64,000 nt of DNA, from assembly GCF_030348505.1 (NCBI RefSeq), contig NZ_JAUCFJ010000002.1:3972001-4036000 (forward strand). Direction: 5' to 3'. This document shows positions 35,836 to 45,656 of the stretch, one piece after another. The stretch's first letter is position 1. Every line of letters starts with the position of its first letter. A model generated the notes under the pieces. The model was not told the origin of the DNA, ran no database searches, and saw only the letters and a list, made by a program, of their open reading frames with translations. Source of the stretch: Lysinibacillus sp. G4S2 (lineage in GTDB: Bacteria > Bacillota > Bacilli > Bacillales_A > Planococcaceae). The translations under genes and the position numbers were made by a program.

Positions 35836-36144
35836 ATGAAAAAAGAATTAAACATACAACTGGATACACACATGGAATTAATACAAGAAGTGGCTTTCAA
35901 ATCTTTAGATGGAATTAAAGTAAGTGAAATTAAAGAATTACGCTACACATGTAAAAAAGATGAAATTGCGTTCTTCAACAAGATCAAATTGAAATTCATC
36001 CTTCATCTTGGTTTTTTAGGCTTAGAATATAAAATAACTCATGAAGTCGAACCTATTTTATTCAGCTATATTAGATACTTACTACATGAACTTCCAGTGG
36101 AAAATTTAGATAGTGATGATAAATTTCATCTTTCAATAAATTAA
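35836..36144 (+). CDS. Hypothetical element protein
   Basis: A 102-residue protein. The ATG at 35836 follows AAAGGTGG at good spacing. Mostly helical, with a hydrophobic stretch (LKFILHLGFLGLEY). A terminator-like hairpin with a T tract follows at about 36152-36192. Not recognised. Confidence 0.55.
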   Translation: MKKELNIQLDTHMELIQEVAFKSLDGIKVSEIKELRYTCKKDEIAFFNKIKLKFILHLGFLGLEYKITHEVEPILFSYIRYLLHELPVENLDSDDKFHLSIN

Positions 36145-36355
36145 GTTGCCGAAAAGGGAATCTACCAATAATGGTGGTTCTCTTTTTTATTTATTTCTTC
36201 ATGTTTACTTGCATTATTTCAGTGTTTCCCACAACATGAAGCCAGAATTGAGGACAACGGCTTGGTGCAAAAATGACTGCCTACATTTCAGAAACTAAAT
36301 TAATAGAATCTGAAATATAGACAGCCACTTGCTTATATGTATTTTCATGAATCCG

Positions 36356-36568
36356 TCATTTTGAGGTAATCCGTATATATGCCCTTGTTAAATGTGATTC
36401 TTTCAAATCAATACACATAGTTTCTACTTCTGCCCCTGAAACGTCTTGTAATCCGTCTACATGCCTTCTGCGTGTATCGTAAATGCTTATTCTACTGTTG
36501 TGAGAAACTCGGCAACAATTACAATGTATTATGTATTCTGCATAGCCGTAACTAATCAGACCTTCCAC
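36356..36568 (-). CDS. Possible small hypothetical protein
   Basis: A 70-codon frame with GTG start after AAAGGTCAGGT. Contains CNCC and an arginine-rich segment (SIYDTRRRHVDGL). Base composition is unremarkable. It may be real or a chance frame. An imperfect 18-bp stem (TTTCAGA/TCTGAAA centre) lies just downstream at about 36272-36332. Confidence 0.3.
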   Translation of the reverse strand: MEGLISYGYAEYIIHCNCCRVSHNSRISIYDTRRRHVDGLQDVSGAEVETMCIDLKESHLTRAYIRITSK

Positions 36569-36840
36569 ACCTGACCTTTAATGGTTGTCAGCACCATTCA
36601 GACACAATAGCAAACAAGGATACTATTATTTGTGTCCTAGACTTAATTATTGCATCGGCTAAGTCATAACCTATCAAGGTTTGATTTACAACGTATTAGT
36701 TGGCTTTCCACGTTGGATATACCTAAAAAGTGTGCACTTAATAAGCCTTGCTAATCTCAATTTTTTTCGATAAAATTAAGGCAAGATAAGGTATATCGTA
36801 TTAAGTTTATTGTCAGTGAACGTGAGTTCGATTTACTATT

Positions 36841-36870
36841 AGTCACCTATTGCGAGTAGGTGGCTTTTTT
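36841..36870 (+). terminator. Terminator for an unseen plus-strand transcript
   Basis: AGTCACCTA pairs with TAGGTGGCT, followed by TTTTTT. The plus-strand sequence from about 36570 to 36840 has no coding frame, so a small RNA may end here. Confidence 0.5.
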
Positions 36871-36900
36871 ATTTTTGTTACTCATTGTCATTTAAAATTG

Positions 36901-37866
36901 TTAAAGATAATTTCTTAATTTATCTGATACATCAGTTAATTCAGTATGTAGATATTTGGTCGTTACAGACAAATCATTGTGTCCTAGTGCTTTTGAAACC
37001 AATAACAAATCATTGGACTTCGCATATAAGTTTTTTGCGAATCCACGTCTTAATGCATGTGGATTTATATTTTTAATTCCGTACTTAACTGTGTAATTTC
37101 TAAGTTGCTTTTGAATTGAATTAGACGTAACGGAATTGGTTGTTGGCTTTCCTTTAATCGTGATAAACAAGTTATCATTAACTTCTTTGTATTCATCTCT
37201 TATCAGATCATTCTGCTTCATCATAATTTGCAGTAGAACAGACATTTGTTCATCTAAAGGTAAAATTAATCCTTTATGATTCTTCATGACTTCTCCGTCA
37301 AGTTGTAGTCTTTGATTAACAAAATCAACATGTTTTTCTTTCATTCGTGCAATAGTTCCAATCCTTAATCCACAACGATACATCAATAAAATTGCAGTGG
37401 CATTCCTTAAATCAAGAAATTTTGTATAGTCAAGAACAGACAAAAGTAAATTCACATCTTCATCTGTTGCACCTTCTTTAATTTCAGTATCCACTTTTAT
37501 ATTTACTGACCGCCAAAACTTATTCGTGAACCATCCATTATCAAAACAACGTCCCAGAAATGCTTTGAAACACTTTAAACGTGTTAATTTAGTTGTATTT
37601 TTGACGTTCATCTGTTCCAGCCAAGAATAAATTACATCGCTAGTTATATCTATCAGATACACAACATTTGTATCTCTGATAAAGTAATGAACGATTGTAC
37701 GATAGTCATACAACGTTCTTTCACGACAACCACTAACTTCAAGTTGCTTTAGAATTACTGACAATGCTTGTTCAATTGTCATATCATTACGTTTTTCTTT
37801 TCGCTTTTTAACCTGAATTAACGGTTGTTCAATTTGGATATCAAATATCCCTTTCTTTTTGGTCAA
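36901..37866 (-). CDS. int: Tyrosine integrase of the element
   Basis: A 321-residue tyrosine recombinase. The start is placed at TTG 37866 because GGAGGTG stands 10 bases upstream; a GTG at 37884 is also open. A SAM-like core-binding domain spans about 30-120. Catalytic residues appear in YRCGLRIGTIARM (Arg I), HALRRGFA (His-x-x-Arg) and LGHNDLSVTTKYLH (nucleophile Tyr). All are intact. It lies next to attR and the tRNA, in the usual integrase position. Confidence 0.92.
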   Translation of the reverse strand: MTKKKGIFDIQIEQPLIQVKKRKEKRNDMTIEQALSVILKQLEVSGCRERTLYDYRTIVHYFIRDTNVVYLIDITSDVIYSWLEQMNVKNTTKLTRLKCFKAFLGRCFDNGWFTNKFWRSVNIKVDTEIKEGATDEDVNLLLSVLDYTKFLDLRNATAILLMYRCGLRIGTIARMKEKHVDFVNQRLQLDGEVMKNHKGLILPLDEQMSVLLQIMMKQNDLIRDEYKEVNDNLFITIKGKPTTNSVTSNSIQKQLRNYTVKYGIKNINPHALRRGFAKNLYAKSNDLLLVSKALGHNDLSVTTKYLHTELTDVSDKLRNYL

Positions 37867-37906
37867 AGAAAAAAGCACCTCCACCTACAATTCATTAGTA
37901 CAGAAA

Positions 37907-37920
37907 CTCGACTGACCGAG
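37907..37920. promoter_or_regulatory. Candidate integrase/excisionase arm site, right
   Basis: CTCGACTGACCGAG, related to the left motif at 24981-24997 and at nearly the same distance from its att site. Confidence 0.45.
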
Positions 37921-37981
37921 TACTGTAACATTGAATCATAAGCGAAAGTGCTTATTTCTCTAAGTATAACGTTAAAAAATG

Positions 37982-38057
<76 letters not shown>

Positions 38058-38278
38058 ATGATGTCATCTCTATATAAACTATATTAAGGACAATATTTAT
38101 TATATGTGCTTTAAAGCATAATGTCAACATTAATTTTACTATGAAGGCAAGGTTTGCCTCATCATTAAAATTATATGATTTCACATTTCCCTTTATGCCA
38201 TTTCTCAAAACTACTTTTGCTAATCATAACAGATTTTTTACTAAAATAATCAAAAACAAAAAACTGGAAGATCCTAAA

Positions 38279-38915
38279 ATGTTTAAAGATGAAGTAGTAG
38301 CCGTAACTGGTGGTACTCTAGGGATTGGCAAAGGCATTGTACTTGCATATGCGTGCCAATGTTGTAATTGCCAGTATAAATAAAGAATTATTGGAGCAAG
38401 GTTATTCTGTTTTTTTGTTCAAACAGTTATTACGAAAGAACAAGACATTGTCTCATTAATGCAAAAAGCAGTTGATCATTTTGGTACTATCCATATTTTA
38501 ATAAATAATGCAGGGAAATTTCAACATAAATCTCTTTACGACGTAACTTTGGATGAATGAAATGATTTGATTCAAACAAATTTAATGAATGTACACGCAC
38601 TGAGATGTCAGAGCCCCATTCCGAAGCCTATGCAGCAACAAAAGGTGGGATTGTCGCATTAATACATGCTTTAGTACGATCGTAGGTCCAGATAATATTA
38701 CCGTTAATTGTATTTCACCTGGTTGGATTGAAACAGGTGATTATGAACAGCTTCGTCACATTGATCACGAGAAGCATTTATTGGGGCATATAGGCGTGCC
38801 TGAAGACATTGCACAAGCTTATTTATACTTAGCAAGCCCAACGAATTATTTTGTCACTGGCATTAATCTAACTGTCGATGGTAGGATGACGAAGAAAATA
38901 ATGTATGAAGAATAA
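38279..38915 (+). pseudogene. Short-chain dehydrogenase/reductase, multiply frameshifted
   Basis: The start shows the NAD-binding motif (VVAVTGGTLGIGKGIVLAYA). Later fragments in other frames give ANVVIASINKELLEQG, AVDHFGTIHILINNAGKFQH, AATKGGIVALIHALV (the catalytic Tyr of Y-x-x-x-K falls just before, in broken sequence), then NCISPGWIETGDYEQ and VDGRMTKKIMYEE. At least three frameshifts or deletions. A dead SDR of about 230-250 residues. Confidence 0.85.
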
Positions 38916-38993
38916 TTAGATTCACTTCTTTCATATCTGGAAGCACCTCAGAGTATTCTACATTAGAAAGAATATTAGAAGGAGTGGTTTACA

Positions 38994-39659
38994 TTGTTCC
39001 CCTATCAATACGGAAATTATGGAAATCCTTTAAGTGCGTTCTATAATGCCCCTAACACTCAATATACTGCACCGATTCGCCATTTTTTGAAACCTTCGAA
39101 CGATAATCGGCGCTGTATTAGTAAAGCTGAAGCTGATTTTATGGCAATGAATCGTTTATTATGGATGGAGCACGTCAATTGGACGAGGATGACGATTATA
39201 AGTATTGTTTTTGGCTTACCTGACTTACCGTTTGTGCAGGAACGATTGCTACGAAATGCGACGGACTTAGGCAATTGTCTACGTCCATTTTACGGTGACC
39301 AAATTGCTGATCGTTATGCTGAACTGATTAAAGAACATCTTATTCTTGCAGCCCAGTTAGTGACTGCAGCTGCTAAAGGGGATGCAGCAACAGCAGAGGC
39401 AAAAGAAAAGGAATGGTATCGTAATGCTGACGAAATTGCAATATTTTTGAATCAAATAAATCCATACTTGAGTGTAGAGGCAGTGCAAAAAATGTTCTAT
39501 ACTCATTTAGCTTTAACAAAAAAGGAAGCCGAGACAATGATTCAGAAAAACTATCAAGCAGATGTACAAATTTTTGATGTCATTGAGGCAGAGGCACTTG
39601 CTATGTCGGATATGATTGCTAGTGCCATTGTGATGCAATTTTGTTATCTTTTTTATTAA
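38994..39659 (+). CDS. Conserved Bacillaceae hypothetical protein
   Basis: A 221-residue protein with TTG start after GAAGGAGTGG. N-terminal proline/tyrosine-rich segment (FPYQYGNYGNPL), then helical domains including WMEHVNWTRMTIISIVFG and an acidic DVIEAEALAMSDMIASAIV end. Resembles a poorly characterised Bacillus family. No function assigned. A terminator hairpin follows at 39670-39717. Confidence 0.7.
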   Translation: MFPYQYGNYGNPLSAFYNAPNTQYTAPIRHFLKPSNDNRRCISKAEADFMAMNRLLWMEHVNWTRMTIISIVFGLPDLPFVQERLLRNATDLGNCLRPFYGDQIADRYAELIKEHLILAAQLVTAAAKGDAATAEAKEKEWYRNADEIAIFLNQINPYLSVEAVQKMFYTHLALTKKEAETMIQKNYQADVQIFDVIEAEALAMSDMIASAIVMQFCYLFY

Positions 39660-39669
39660 TGCTATTAAT

Positions 39670-39717
39670 AAAACCAGCACTTTTGACAAAGTTATTTTGT
39701 TAACGGAGCTGGTTTTT
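39670..39717 (+). terminator. Terminator overlapping the end of yqjF-like gene
   Basis: AAAACCAGC pairs with GCTGGTTTTT. Its distal arm encodes the last codons of the convergent DUF2071 gene. Confidence 0.65.
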
Positions 39718-40401
39718 CATTTCCAATATTGGTGAAAAAATTCTAGCCTTTTTATTCTTAGAATAATGAGCTATTGGATGAATTCCTTGTATCGTTTCTT
39801 TCACAAAAGGAGCTAGTGTATTGCTTGTAATGTTAATGCTAACACGTTGCAACTGCCATGGCATATGGCTTATATCTATGCGTAATAAGGAATTTTTCCA
39901 TGTTGACCAAGAATGATAACGTTCCACTAACCATTTTTCTAAGGTAGAACTAATTATTGCACTAGAAATCGGTTGATAGGAAATCTGCAATCTTTCATCC
40001 AGTGCTCCATGATATAAACTTGTAAAAGAAAAATTGTTACCTCTTTGTTTTAAAGATATTTTTGAATGTCGATATGATAGACTGCCCTTTGTAGCTATTT
40101 GTACAATAAAACGATTCGTAACATCTAAGTTAAAAAAATAGATACCTTTCATGCCGTTATATGTAACATATGTGCGGACATTAAGCTGTAAATAGGAATC
40201 CATCCCAGGAAATGGTGGTAGAAATCTCAGGCGTTGTCCTTTTACTTTAAAAAGGACAACACTAAGCCAAGCTTTATTATTATAGAGATCCAGTTGCAAT
40301 TCTTGAGGGATGTACGGCTCTATCTCATTAGGTGATATTGGCCAATGTAGAAACACCACATCTTGCCATATTTGCGTCATAATCCACGGTTTGCTCCACA
40401 T
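39700..40401 (-). CDS. yqjF: YqjF-family (DUF2071) protein
   Basis: A 233-residue DUF2071 protein, recognised from the start PWIMTQIWQDVVFLHWPISP, PYIPQELQLDLYNNKAWLSV and LRFLPPFPGMDSYLQLNVRT. The ATG at 40401 follows AAGGGAGTTATTTT; the longer frame overlaps the DUF2639 gene and is rejected. Cytosolic, function unknown; the family is related to acetoacetate-decarboxylase-like folds. Confidence 0.8.
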   Translation of the reverse strand: MWSKPWIMTQIWQDVVFLHWPISPNEIEPYIPQELQLDLYNNKAWLSVVLFKVKGQRLRFLPPFPGMDSYLQLNVRTYVTYNGMKGIYFFNLDVTNRFIVQIATKGSLSYRHSKISLKQRGNNFSFTSLYHGALDERLQISYQPISSAIISSTLEKWLVERYHSWSTWKNSLLRIDISHMPWQLQRVSINITSNTLAPFVKETIQGIHPIAHYSKNKKARIFSPILEMKNQLR

Positions 40402-40462
40402 AAAATAACTCCCTTCTGTAGTAAAATTCTTTCCTACAAAGGAGTTATTCAAACTATAATGA

Positions 40463-40627
40463 CTATTTTTGTTCTGAATCGAACGTTTCTTTTTCAACAT
40501 ATCGGTAATATAAATTGCGTAATTCGGATTCTTTATAATTGCCTAAATGACTTTTAAATTGAGGATGAACTAAAATTCCATGATCTCGAAGTTGCTTAAC
40601 AAACCAACCTTTTGAATACTTATGCAC
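40463..40627 (-). CDS. DUF2639 (YflJ-like) small protein
   Basis: A 54-residue protein with a GTG start at 40627 after GAAGGAGA. It begins MHKYSKGWFVKQLRDHGI and continues to NYKESELRNLYYRYVEKE. This matches the SKGW-x-V-x-x-L / YK-x-x-x-L-x-NL pattern of B. subtilis YflJ. It lies 61 bp upstream of the yqjF-like start and codirectional, so cotranscription is likely. Function unknown. Confidence 0.7.
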   Translation of the reverse strand: MHKYSKGWFVKQLRDHGILVHPQFKSHLGNYKESELRNLYYRYVEKETFDSEQK

Positions 40628-40702
40628 TTTACACATTCTCCTTCACTTATATTCATACATAGCGTATGCTCAGGAGTTTTGTGTGGTTACGGCTTATTGC
40701 AT

Positions 40703-40734
40703 AAAAAAAACGAAGGAATTTATCCCTCGTTTTT
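40703..40734 (-). terminator. Terminator after selO
   Basis: AAAACGAAGG pairs with CCCTCGTTTT, followed on the minus strand by eight U residues. Confidence 0.7.
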
Positions 40735-40737
40735 AAC

Positions 40738-42198
40738 TTATGTGCCACAAAAAGTACGATATGGTTGATTAGACAGAGTTGGCAATGTTGCATACTCCTG
40801 TTGCTCCTTCGTATGTGCAAAAGGATGCGCAAGGGCATTCAGTAATCGTTCCATTACACTGTAGTCTCCCTGTTCAACAGCAGCCTCTAATGCTTCTTCC
40901 ACACGGTGATTTCGTGGAATTACTGCTGGATTATGATCACGCATTAGTTGTTGAGACATGTCTGTTGTTTCCTGTTGTCTTTCACGTCTTGCAAGCCAGT
41001 TCTGATGCCATTCTTTAAATTCTTTTGTACTAAATAACTTTGATTCATCTAATTTATCGAAGGTTAATGCGATAAATGTATTCGTATAGTCTGCCTGATA
41101 CTGCTGCATTAACTTTAGAAGCTCTTCAATTAATACTTCGTCCTGATCTTCTTCGTTAAATAGTCCAAGTTTTGCCCGCATACCTGCTAACCAATTGGCA
41201 TAATACAACTGAGAATATTGTTGTAATGCGTCTTGAGCTAGGTTTATGGCATCTTCTTGATTTTCATGGATTAACGGTAATAATGATTCAGCAAATCGTG
41301 TCAAATTCCACGCTCCAATATTAGGCTGGTTAACATAAGCATAACGACCTTGTCGATCAATCGAGCTAAATACTGTCGCTGGATCATAGATATCCATGAA
41401 AGCGCATGGACCGTAATCAATTGTCTCACCACTAATGGCCATATTATCTGTGTTCATGACACCATGAATAAAACCAACTAGCTGCCATTTTGCAATGAGA
41501 GATGCTTGCTTTTTCATGACTTCCTGAAGTAGGTAAAGATAACGATTTGGGGCTTCATCAGCATTGGAAAAATGACGTACCAAAGCATAATCTGCCAAAG
41601 CTTTGAGCTCCTCCTCAGTTCCCCAGTTTGCAGCATATTGGAAAGTTCCGACTCTCAAATGACTGCTAGCAATACGAGTTAAAACTGCACCAGGAAGCTC
41701 GGTTTCACGGAGGATCGTTTCGCCTGTAGTCACGACAGCTAGACTTCGAGTGGTCGGAATGCCGAGTGCATACATAGCTTCACTTATAATATATTCTCGC
41801 AGCATTGGGCCAAGTGCTGCTCTGCCATCTCCACCTCGGGAATAAGGCGTTCTCCCTGAGCCTTTAAGTGCAATATCAAATCGTTCATGATTTGGTGTTA
41901 TTTGTTCACCTAATAACAATGCTCTTCCATCTCCAAGCATATTAAAATGACCAAATTGATGCCCAGCATAAGCTTGTGCAATGGGTGTGCCACCAGTTGG
42001 GCAATTGTTACCTGCAAAAATCGCGACCGCTTCTTCGTTTTGCAAAGCATCGATGTTCAATCCAAGTGACTGTGCGACCGGCTCATTAACCATTATTAAT
42101 TTTGGTGAGCGAACTGGATTTAAAGTGAGTGATGTATAAAAAATGCTTGGTAGGCGAGTATAGCTATTATCAAAATTCCATCCTATTGTATTGTCCAT
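40738..42198 (-). CDS. selO: Protein adenylyltransferase SelO (YdiU)
   Basis: A 486-residue pseudokinase-fold enzyme. Shows [40 protein letters not shown] and [20 protein letters not shown], all typical of SelO/YdiU. SelO transfers AMP from ATP to Ser/Thr/Tyr of target proteins, linked to redox stress. The C-terminal FCGT holds a cysteine at a position corresponding to the redox-active C-terminal cysteine or selenocysteine of the family. Monocistronic with its own terminator. Confidence 0.9.
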   Translation of the reverse strand: MDNTIGWNFDNSYTRLPSIFYTSLTLNPVRSPKLIMVNEPVAQSLGLNIDALQNEEAVAIFAGNNCPTGGTPIAQAYAGHQFGHFNMLGDGRALLLGEQITPNHERFDIALKGSGRTPYSRGGDGRAALGPMLREYIISEAMYALGIPTTRSLAVVTTGETILRETELPGAVLTRIASSHLRVGTFQYAANWGTEEELKALADYALVRHFSNADEAPNRYLYLLQEVMKKQASLIAKWQLVGFIHGVMNTDNMAISGETIDYGPCAFMDIYDPATVFSSIDRQGRYAYVNQPNIGAWNLTRFAESLLPLIHENQEDAINLAQDALQQYSQLYYANWLAGMRAKLGLFNEEDQDEVLIEELLKLMQQYQADYTNTFIALTFDKLDESKLFSTKEFKEWHQNWLARRERQQETTDMSQQLMRDHNPAVIPRNHRVEEALEAAVEQGDYSVMERLLNALAHPFAHTKEQQEYATLPTLSNQPYRTFCGT

Positions 42199-42284
42199 GT
42201 TTTCTCCTTTGTTCGTTTACAGTTATTTTTTCTTCTTCATCATAAACAATTCATAGCCATTTTTTCCATTTAGCCCTTATAAAA

Positions 42285-42323
42285 CAAAAACGCTTTGAGT
42301 TTATTAAAACTTAAGCGTTTTTG
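42285..42323 (-). terminator. Terminator after ysnB
   Basis: CAAAAACGCTT pairs with AAGCGTTTTTG, with a T tract on the minus strand. Confidence 0.7.
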
Positions 42324-42328
42324 TTCCA

Positions 42329-42832
42329 TCATTTCCGTATAAACTTGTGAGTGGAAATACAATTATTATCATTCGTAATGAACTTTACTTCAAAATACGT
42401 ATCTTCAATCTCGACAAGGGCAAAGCTTTTTTCTTTACGACCACGTGGTTTTAATAAGCTCCCCGGATTTAAAAATAACACATCCTCAATCATTTCAGCA
42501 CCAAGAATATGAGAGTGACCAAAACATGCAATTTGTGCGTCTACCTCTTTGGCACGATATGATAATGACAAGATTGAAGTTTTAACATTGAATAAATGAC
42601 CATGTGTTAGAAAGACTGTTACGTTCCCTATATCGAATACTGCTTCATCCGGAAAGGCTTGATCGATATCACAATTTCCTCGTACTTTCTTCATGCCATC
42701 TAGTGCTTTATGTGAGAATGGAAGCTCACTATCTCCACAATGAATGAAAGTATCGACATTTGGGTAAAAGTCACGAACTTTTTCAATCACATTACTATCG
42801 CCATGTGTATCACTCATGACCAGTATTTGCAT
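42329..42832 (-). CDS. ysnB: YfcE/YsnB-type metallophosphoesterase
   Basis: A 167-residue calcineurin-like phosphodiesterase. Motifs: VMSDTHGD, HCGDSELPF, VRGNCD, THGHL and CFGHSHI, the full metal-binding set. The ATG at 42832 follows AGAGGTGATATCC. Homologues hydrolyse phosphodiester bonds; the natural substrate is uncertain. It is the last gene of racE-rph-rdgB-ysnB, the same order as in B. subtilis. Confidence 0.88.
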   Translation of the reverse strand: MQILVMSDTHGDSNVIEKVRDFYPNVDTFIHCGDSELPFSHKALDGMKKVRGNCDIDQAFPDEAVFDIGNVTVFLTHGHLFNVKTSILSLSYRAKEVDAQIACFGHSHILGAEMIEDVLFLNPGSLLKPRGRKEKSFALVEIEDTYFEVKFITNDNNCISTHKFIRK

Positions 42833-42844
42833 GGATATCACCTC

Positions 42845-43438
42845 TTATTTTATAAGATTCGGCAATTGTTCCTTCAACTTACGAATCGCATTCCCACGAT
42901 GGGAAATTGCTCCCTTTTCTTCGGCTGTTAGTTCAGCCATCATACGATTTAAGCTTGGTACGAAGAAGACAGGATCATAACCAAATCCATTTGTACCACG
43001 TTTTTCGTGTGCAATGACACCTTCACAAGTACCAAAAACTGTTGTCGTTTCAAAATCAGGGCCAGCAATAGCAATGCAACAGCAGAAGCGTGCTGTACGC
43101 TTTTCATCTTCGACATTTTTTAGGTTTTCTAATAGCTTAACCATGTTTGCTTCATCATCATGGTCACCAGCATAACGTGCAGAATAAACACCAGGCTCAC
43201 CATTTAATGCGTCAACAGCTAAGCCACTATCATCAGCAATAACAATTGTGCGTAGCTCTTTTGCCAAAGTTTCTGCCTTTATGATTGCATTTTCCTCAAA
43301 GGTAGTGCCTGTTTCTTCTATTTCCATTTCTGATGCAACATCAAACATCGTTACTACTTCATAGCCAAGTGGACCAAATAATGCTTCGAAATCTTTTGCT
43401 TTTCCTTTATTTTTAGTGGCAATCACTACTTGATTCAT
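42845..43438 (-). CDS. rdgB: XTP/dITP diphosphatase (RdgB/HAM1)
   Basis: A 197-residue Ham1 pyrophosphatase. N-terminal substrate motif VVIATKNKGKAKDFE; VIADDSGLAVDALNGEPGVY near residue 70; NGFGYDPVFF and AISHRGNAIRKL near the end. Removes pyrophosphate from non-canonical purine nucleoside triphosphates to keep nucleotide pools clean. The start at 43438 lies one base after the rph stop and has GGGAGGAAA upstream, so translational coupling is likely. Confidence 0.92.
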   Translation of the reverse strand: MNQVVIATKNKGKAKDFEALFGPLGYEVVTMFDVASEMEIEETGTTFEENAIIKAETLAKELRTIVIADDSGLAVDALNGEPGVYSARYAGDHDDEANMVKLLENLKNVEDEKRTARFCCCIAIAGPDFETTTVFGTCEGVIAHEKRGTNGFGYDPVFFVPSLNRMMAELTAEEKGAISHRGNAIRKLKEQLPNLIK

Positions 43439-43439
43439 G

Positions 43440-44192
43440 TTATTCATTTCCTCCCACTTTGTTAGCCAATTCACCTAATGTCTCTTTTTGAAGTGCAATC
43501 AATTGTTGAATGCCCTTTTCACCTAACGCCAGCAGTTCATTTAATTCTTCACGAGAAAACGTTGCTTCTTCGCCTGTCCCTTGTAGTTCAACAAATTGAC
43601 CTGCTCCTGTCATAACGATATTCATATCTACGGCAGCAGCGACATCTTCAACGTAGTTTAAGTCTAAAACTGCCCCTTGATCCTCTACAATACCAACACT
43701 TGTTGCAGCTAAATAATCTGTCACTGGGAATTTTACTAGTTGTTTTTCTTCTGCAAGTTTGGCAATTGCTTGTGTCATCGCTACAAATGCTCCTGTAATT
43801 GAGGCTGTACGTGTGCCTCCATCTGCTTGAATCACATCACAATCAATCCATACAGTACGCTCACCAAGTGCTTCTAGGTCAACGACAGCACGTAATGCAC
43901 GCCCAATTAAACGTTGGATTTCCATTGTACGGCCATTGACTTTGCCACGAGATGATTCGCGCGCTGTACGCTGTGCTGTTGCACGAGGTAGCATCGAGTA
44001 CTCTGCAGTAATCCAACCTTTGCCTTGTCCACGTAAAAACCCAGGAACCTTATCCTCAATCGTTGCTGTACAAATTACTTTTGTATTGCCTACTTGAATT
44101 AAAACTGAGCCTTCTGGGTGTAATAGATACTCACTATCTATTTTCACAGGACGCAGTGCATCTACATTTCTTCCATCAAATCTTGTCATCAT
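43440..44192 (-). CDS. rph: Ribonuclease PH
   Basis: A 250-residue phosphorolytic exoribonuclease that trims tRNA 3' ends. Motifs: [81 protein letters not shown] precedes two adjacent ATGs; either may be used. It is followed closely by rdgB. In B. subtilis gerM lies between racE and rph; here only 128 bp separate them and no gerM is present. Confidence 0.94.
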   Translation of the reverse strand: MMTRFDGRNVDALRPVKIDSEYLLHPEGSVLIQVGNTKVICTATIEDKVPGFLRGQGKGWITAEYSMLPRATAQRTARESSRGKVNGRTMEIQRLIGRALRAVVDLEALGERTVWIDCDVIQADGGTRTASITGAFVAMTQAIAKLAEEKQLVKFPVTDYLAATSVGIVEDQGAVLDLNYVEDVAAAVDMNIVMTGAGQFVELQGTGEEATFSREELNELLALGEKGIQQLIALQKETLGELANKVGGNE

Positions 44193-44285
44193 TTTTTCCT
44201 CCTAAAAACTTTCGCGCCCTCATCTTACCATAATTTTAACCTTCAAAAAAGTGCATGGTCCGTTATGTAAAATGCTAAAAACGGC

Positions 44286-44322
44286 AAAAATCAGCCTAGC
44301 ACCATTGCTAAGCTGATTTTTT
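44286..44322 (-). terminator. Terminator after racE
   Basis: AAAAATCAGC pairs with GCTGATTTTTT right at the racE stop codon. Confidence 0.7.
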
Positions 44323-45118
44323 ATTTTAATGTAATACGTTTTATATTAAGAGTACCTTGCTCAAGCCAATTTTCAGCAATCGAACGGAAAATTGGAACAG
44401 AACCAGTTGCATAAAATTTATGAGCAGGTACTGCATCTGGGTCAGCCAAAGTGCCATTATACGCAAGCATTTCTTGAACATCCTTCGCTGTTTCCTCTGC
44501 GGAAGATAGTACAAAAACTTCTTCTCCGACAACAGTTTCAATTTGTTTTTGTAATATTGGATAATGCGTACATCCTAATATGACTGTATCAAATTGTTCA
44601 TTTTTCAACGGCTTTAAGCCTTCTTCAATTAATTTATTTGCAAATTCACCTTTATATTCGCCACTTTCTACAAGTGGTACGAATGTTGGACATGCTAGTG
44701 GAATAATATGTGTTGACGTATTCAATGACAGTAATGCTTCCTCATACGCCCCACTTTTAATTGTTCCTTCTGTTGCAAGCACAACGACTTCATGTCGCTT
44801 CGTTTTCTTTACAGCTGCACGTGCGCCAGCATTAATAACGCCTAGTACCGGAAAAGGCATATTTCTTTGTAAACTTTCGAGTGCTACTGCAGTCGCTGTA
44901 TTACAAGCAATGACGAGCATTTTGATATTCATTTTCTCTAGTGCTTTTGCCATTTGCCAAGTGAAATTTCGTACTTCCTGACGAGTTCTCGGACCATACG
45001 GACATCTTGCTGTATCACCAATATAATAGATCGTTTCGTTTGGTAATCGCTTCATTATTTCTTTTGCTACGGTTAAACCGCCTACTCCTGAGTCAATAAC
45101 GCCTATCGGGGCATTCAT
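44321..45118 (-). CDS. racE: Glutamate racemase
   Basis: A 265-residue cofactor-independent racemase making D-glutamate for peptidoglycan. The two catalytic cysteines are in VIACNTATA and LGCTHYPIL. The N-terminus GVIDSGVGGLTVAKEI is typical. It is codirectional with ysmB 10 bp upstream. Confidence 0.94.
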   Translation of the reverse strand: MNAPIGVIDSGVGGLTVAKEIMKRLPNETIYYIGDTARCPYGPRTRQEVRNFTWQMAKALEKMNIKMLVIACNTATAVALESLQRNMPFPVLGVINAGARAAVKKTKRHEVVVLATEGTIKSGAYEEALLSLNTSTHIIPLACPTFVPLVESGEYKGEFANKLIEEGLKPLKNEQFDTVILGCTHYPILQKQIETVVGEEVFVLSSAEETAKDVQEMLAYNGTLADPDAVPAHKFYATGSVPIFRSIAENWLEQGTLNIKRITLK

Positions 45119-45128
45119 ACTTTCCGCC

Positions 45129-45581
45129 TCAATCCTGTTTCATGTGTACATGTAGTTTTTCTAAATAGCTTGATAATTGAGCGACTTCTTGTTCGTTAAA
45201 ACCAACAAGCTTCTCTTGCAAATATTGCTGTCTTTTTTCAATTACTTCTTGAATAATACGTTCGCCCTTTTCGAGAAGATGAACAACAACGACACGACGA
45301 TCATTTTCGTCACGCACACGCTTGACTAATTCATTTTTCTCCATTCGGTCCACTAAATCTGTTGTTGTACTAAAAGCTAAGTATAATCGGTTTGACAAGT
45401 CGCCAATTGTTATATCTCCAAGCTCTTCTAACCACTGTAATGCAACAAACTGTGGCGGCGTAATCATATATTGTGAAACAATTTCTCTTCCTTTTTGTTT
45501 CACAATCGCCGCTATATAGCGTAATTCCTTTTCAACCGTTGCAACGGTTTCAGGTGAGTGCTTTGTTACTTCATCCGACAT
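45129..45581 (-). CDS. ysmB: MarR-family regulator YsmB
   Basis: A 150-residue MarR protein: winged helix at about 60-110 (ITIGDLSNRLYLAFSTTTDL, RVRDENDRRVVVVHLLEKGE). It lies between gerE and racE exactly as ysmB does in B. subtilis. Its target is unknown. Confidence 0.87.
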   Translation of the reverse strand: MSDEVTKHSPETVATVEKELRYIAAIVKQKGREIVSQYMITPPQFVALQWLEELGDITIGDLSNRLYLAFSTTTDLVDRMEKNELVKRVRDENDRRVVVVHLLEKGERIIQEVIEKRQQYLQEKLVGFNEQEVAQLSSYLEKLHVHMKQD

Positions 45582-45656
45582 ATAACTATTTCACTCCTAA
45601 AAATACGTTGAATAGTTCTATTTTGTCGTTTTTTTTCTAAAATAGCAAGTGTCCAT

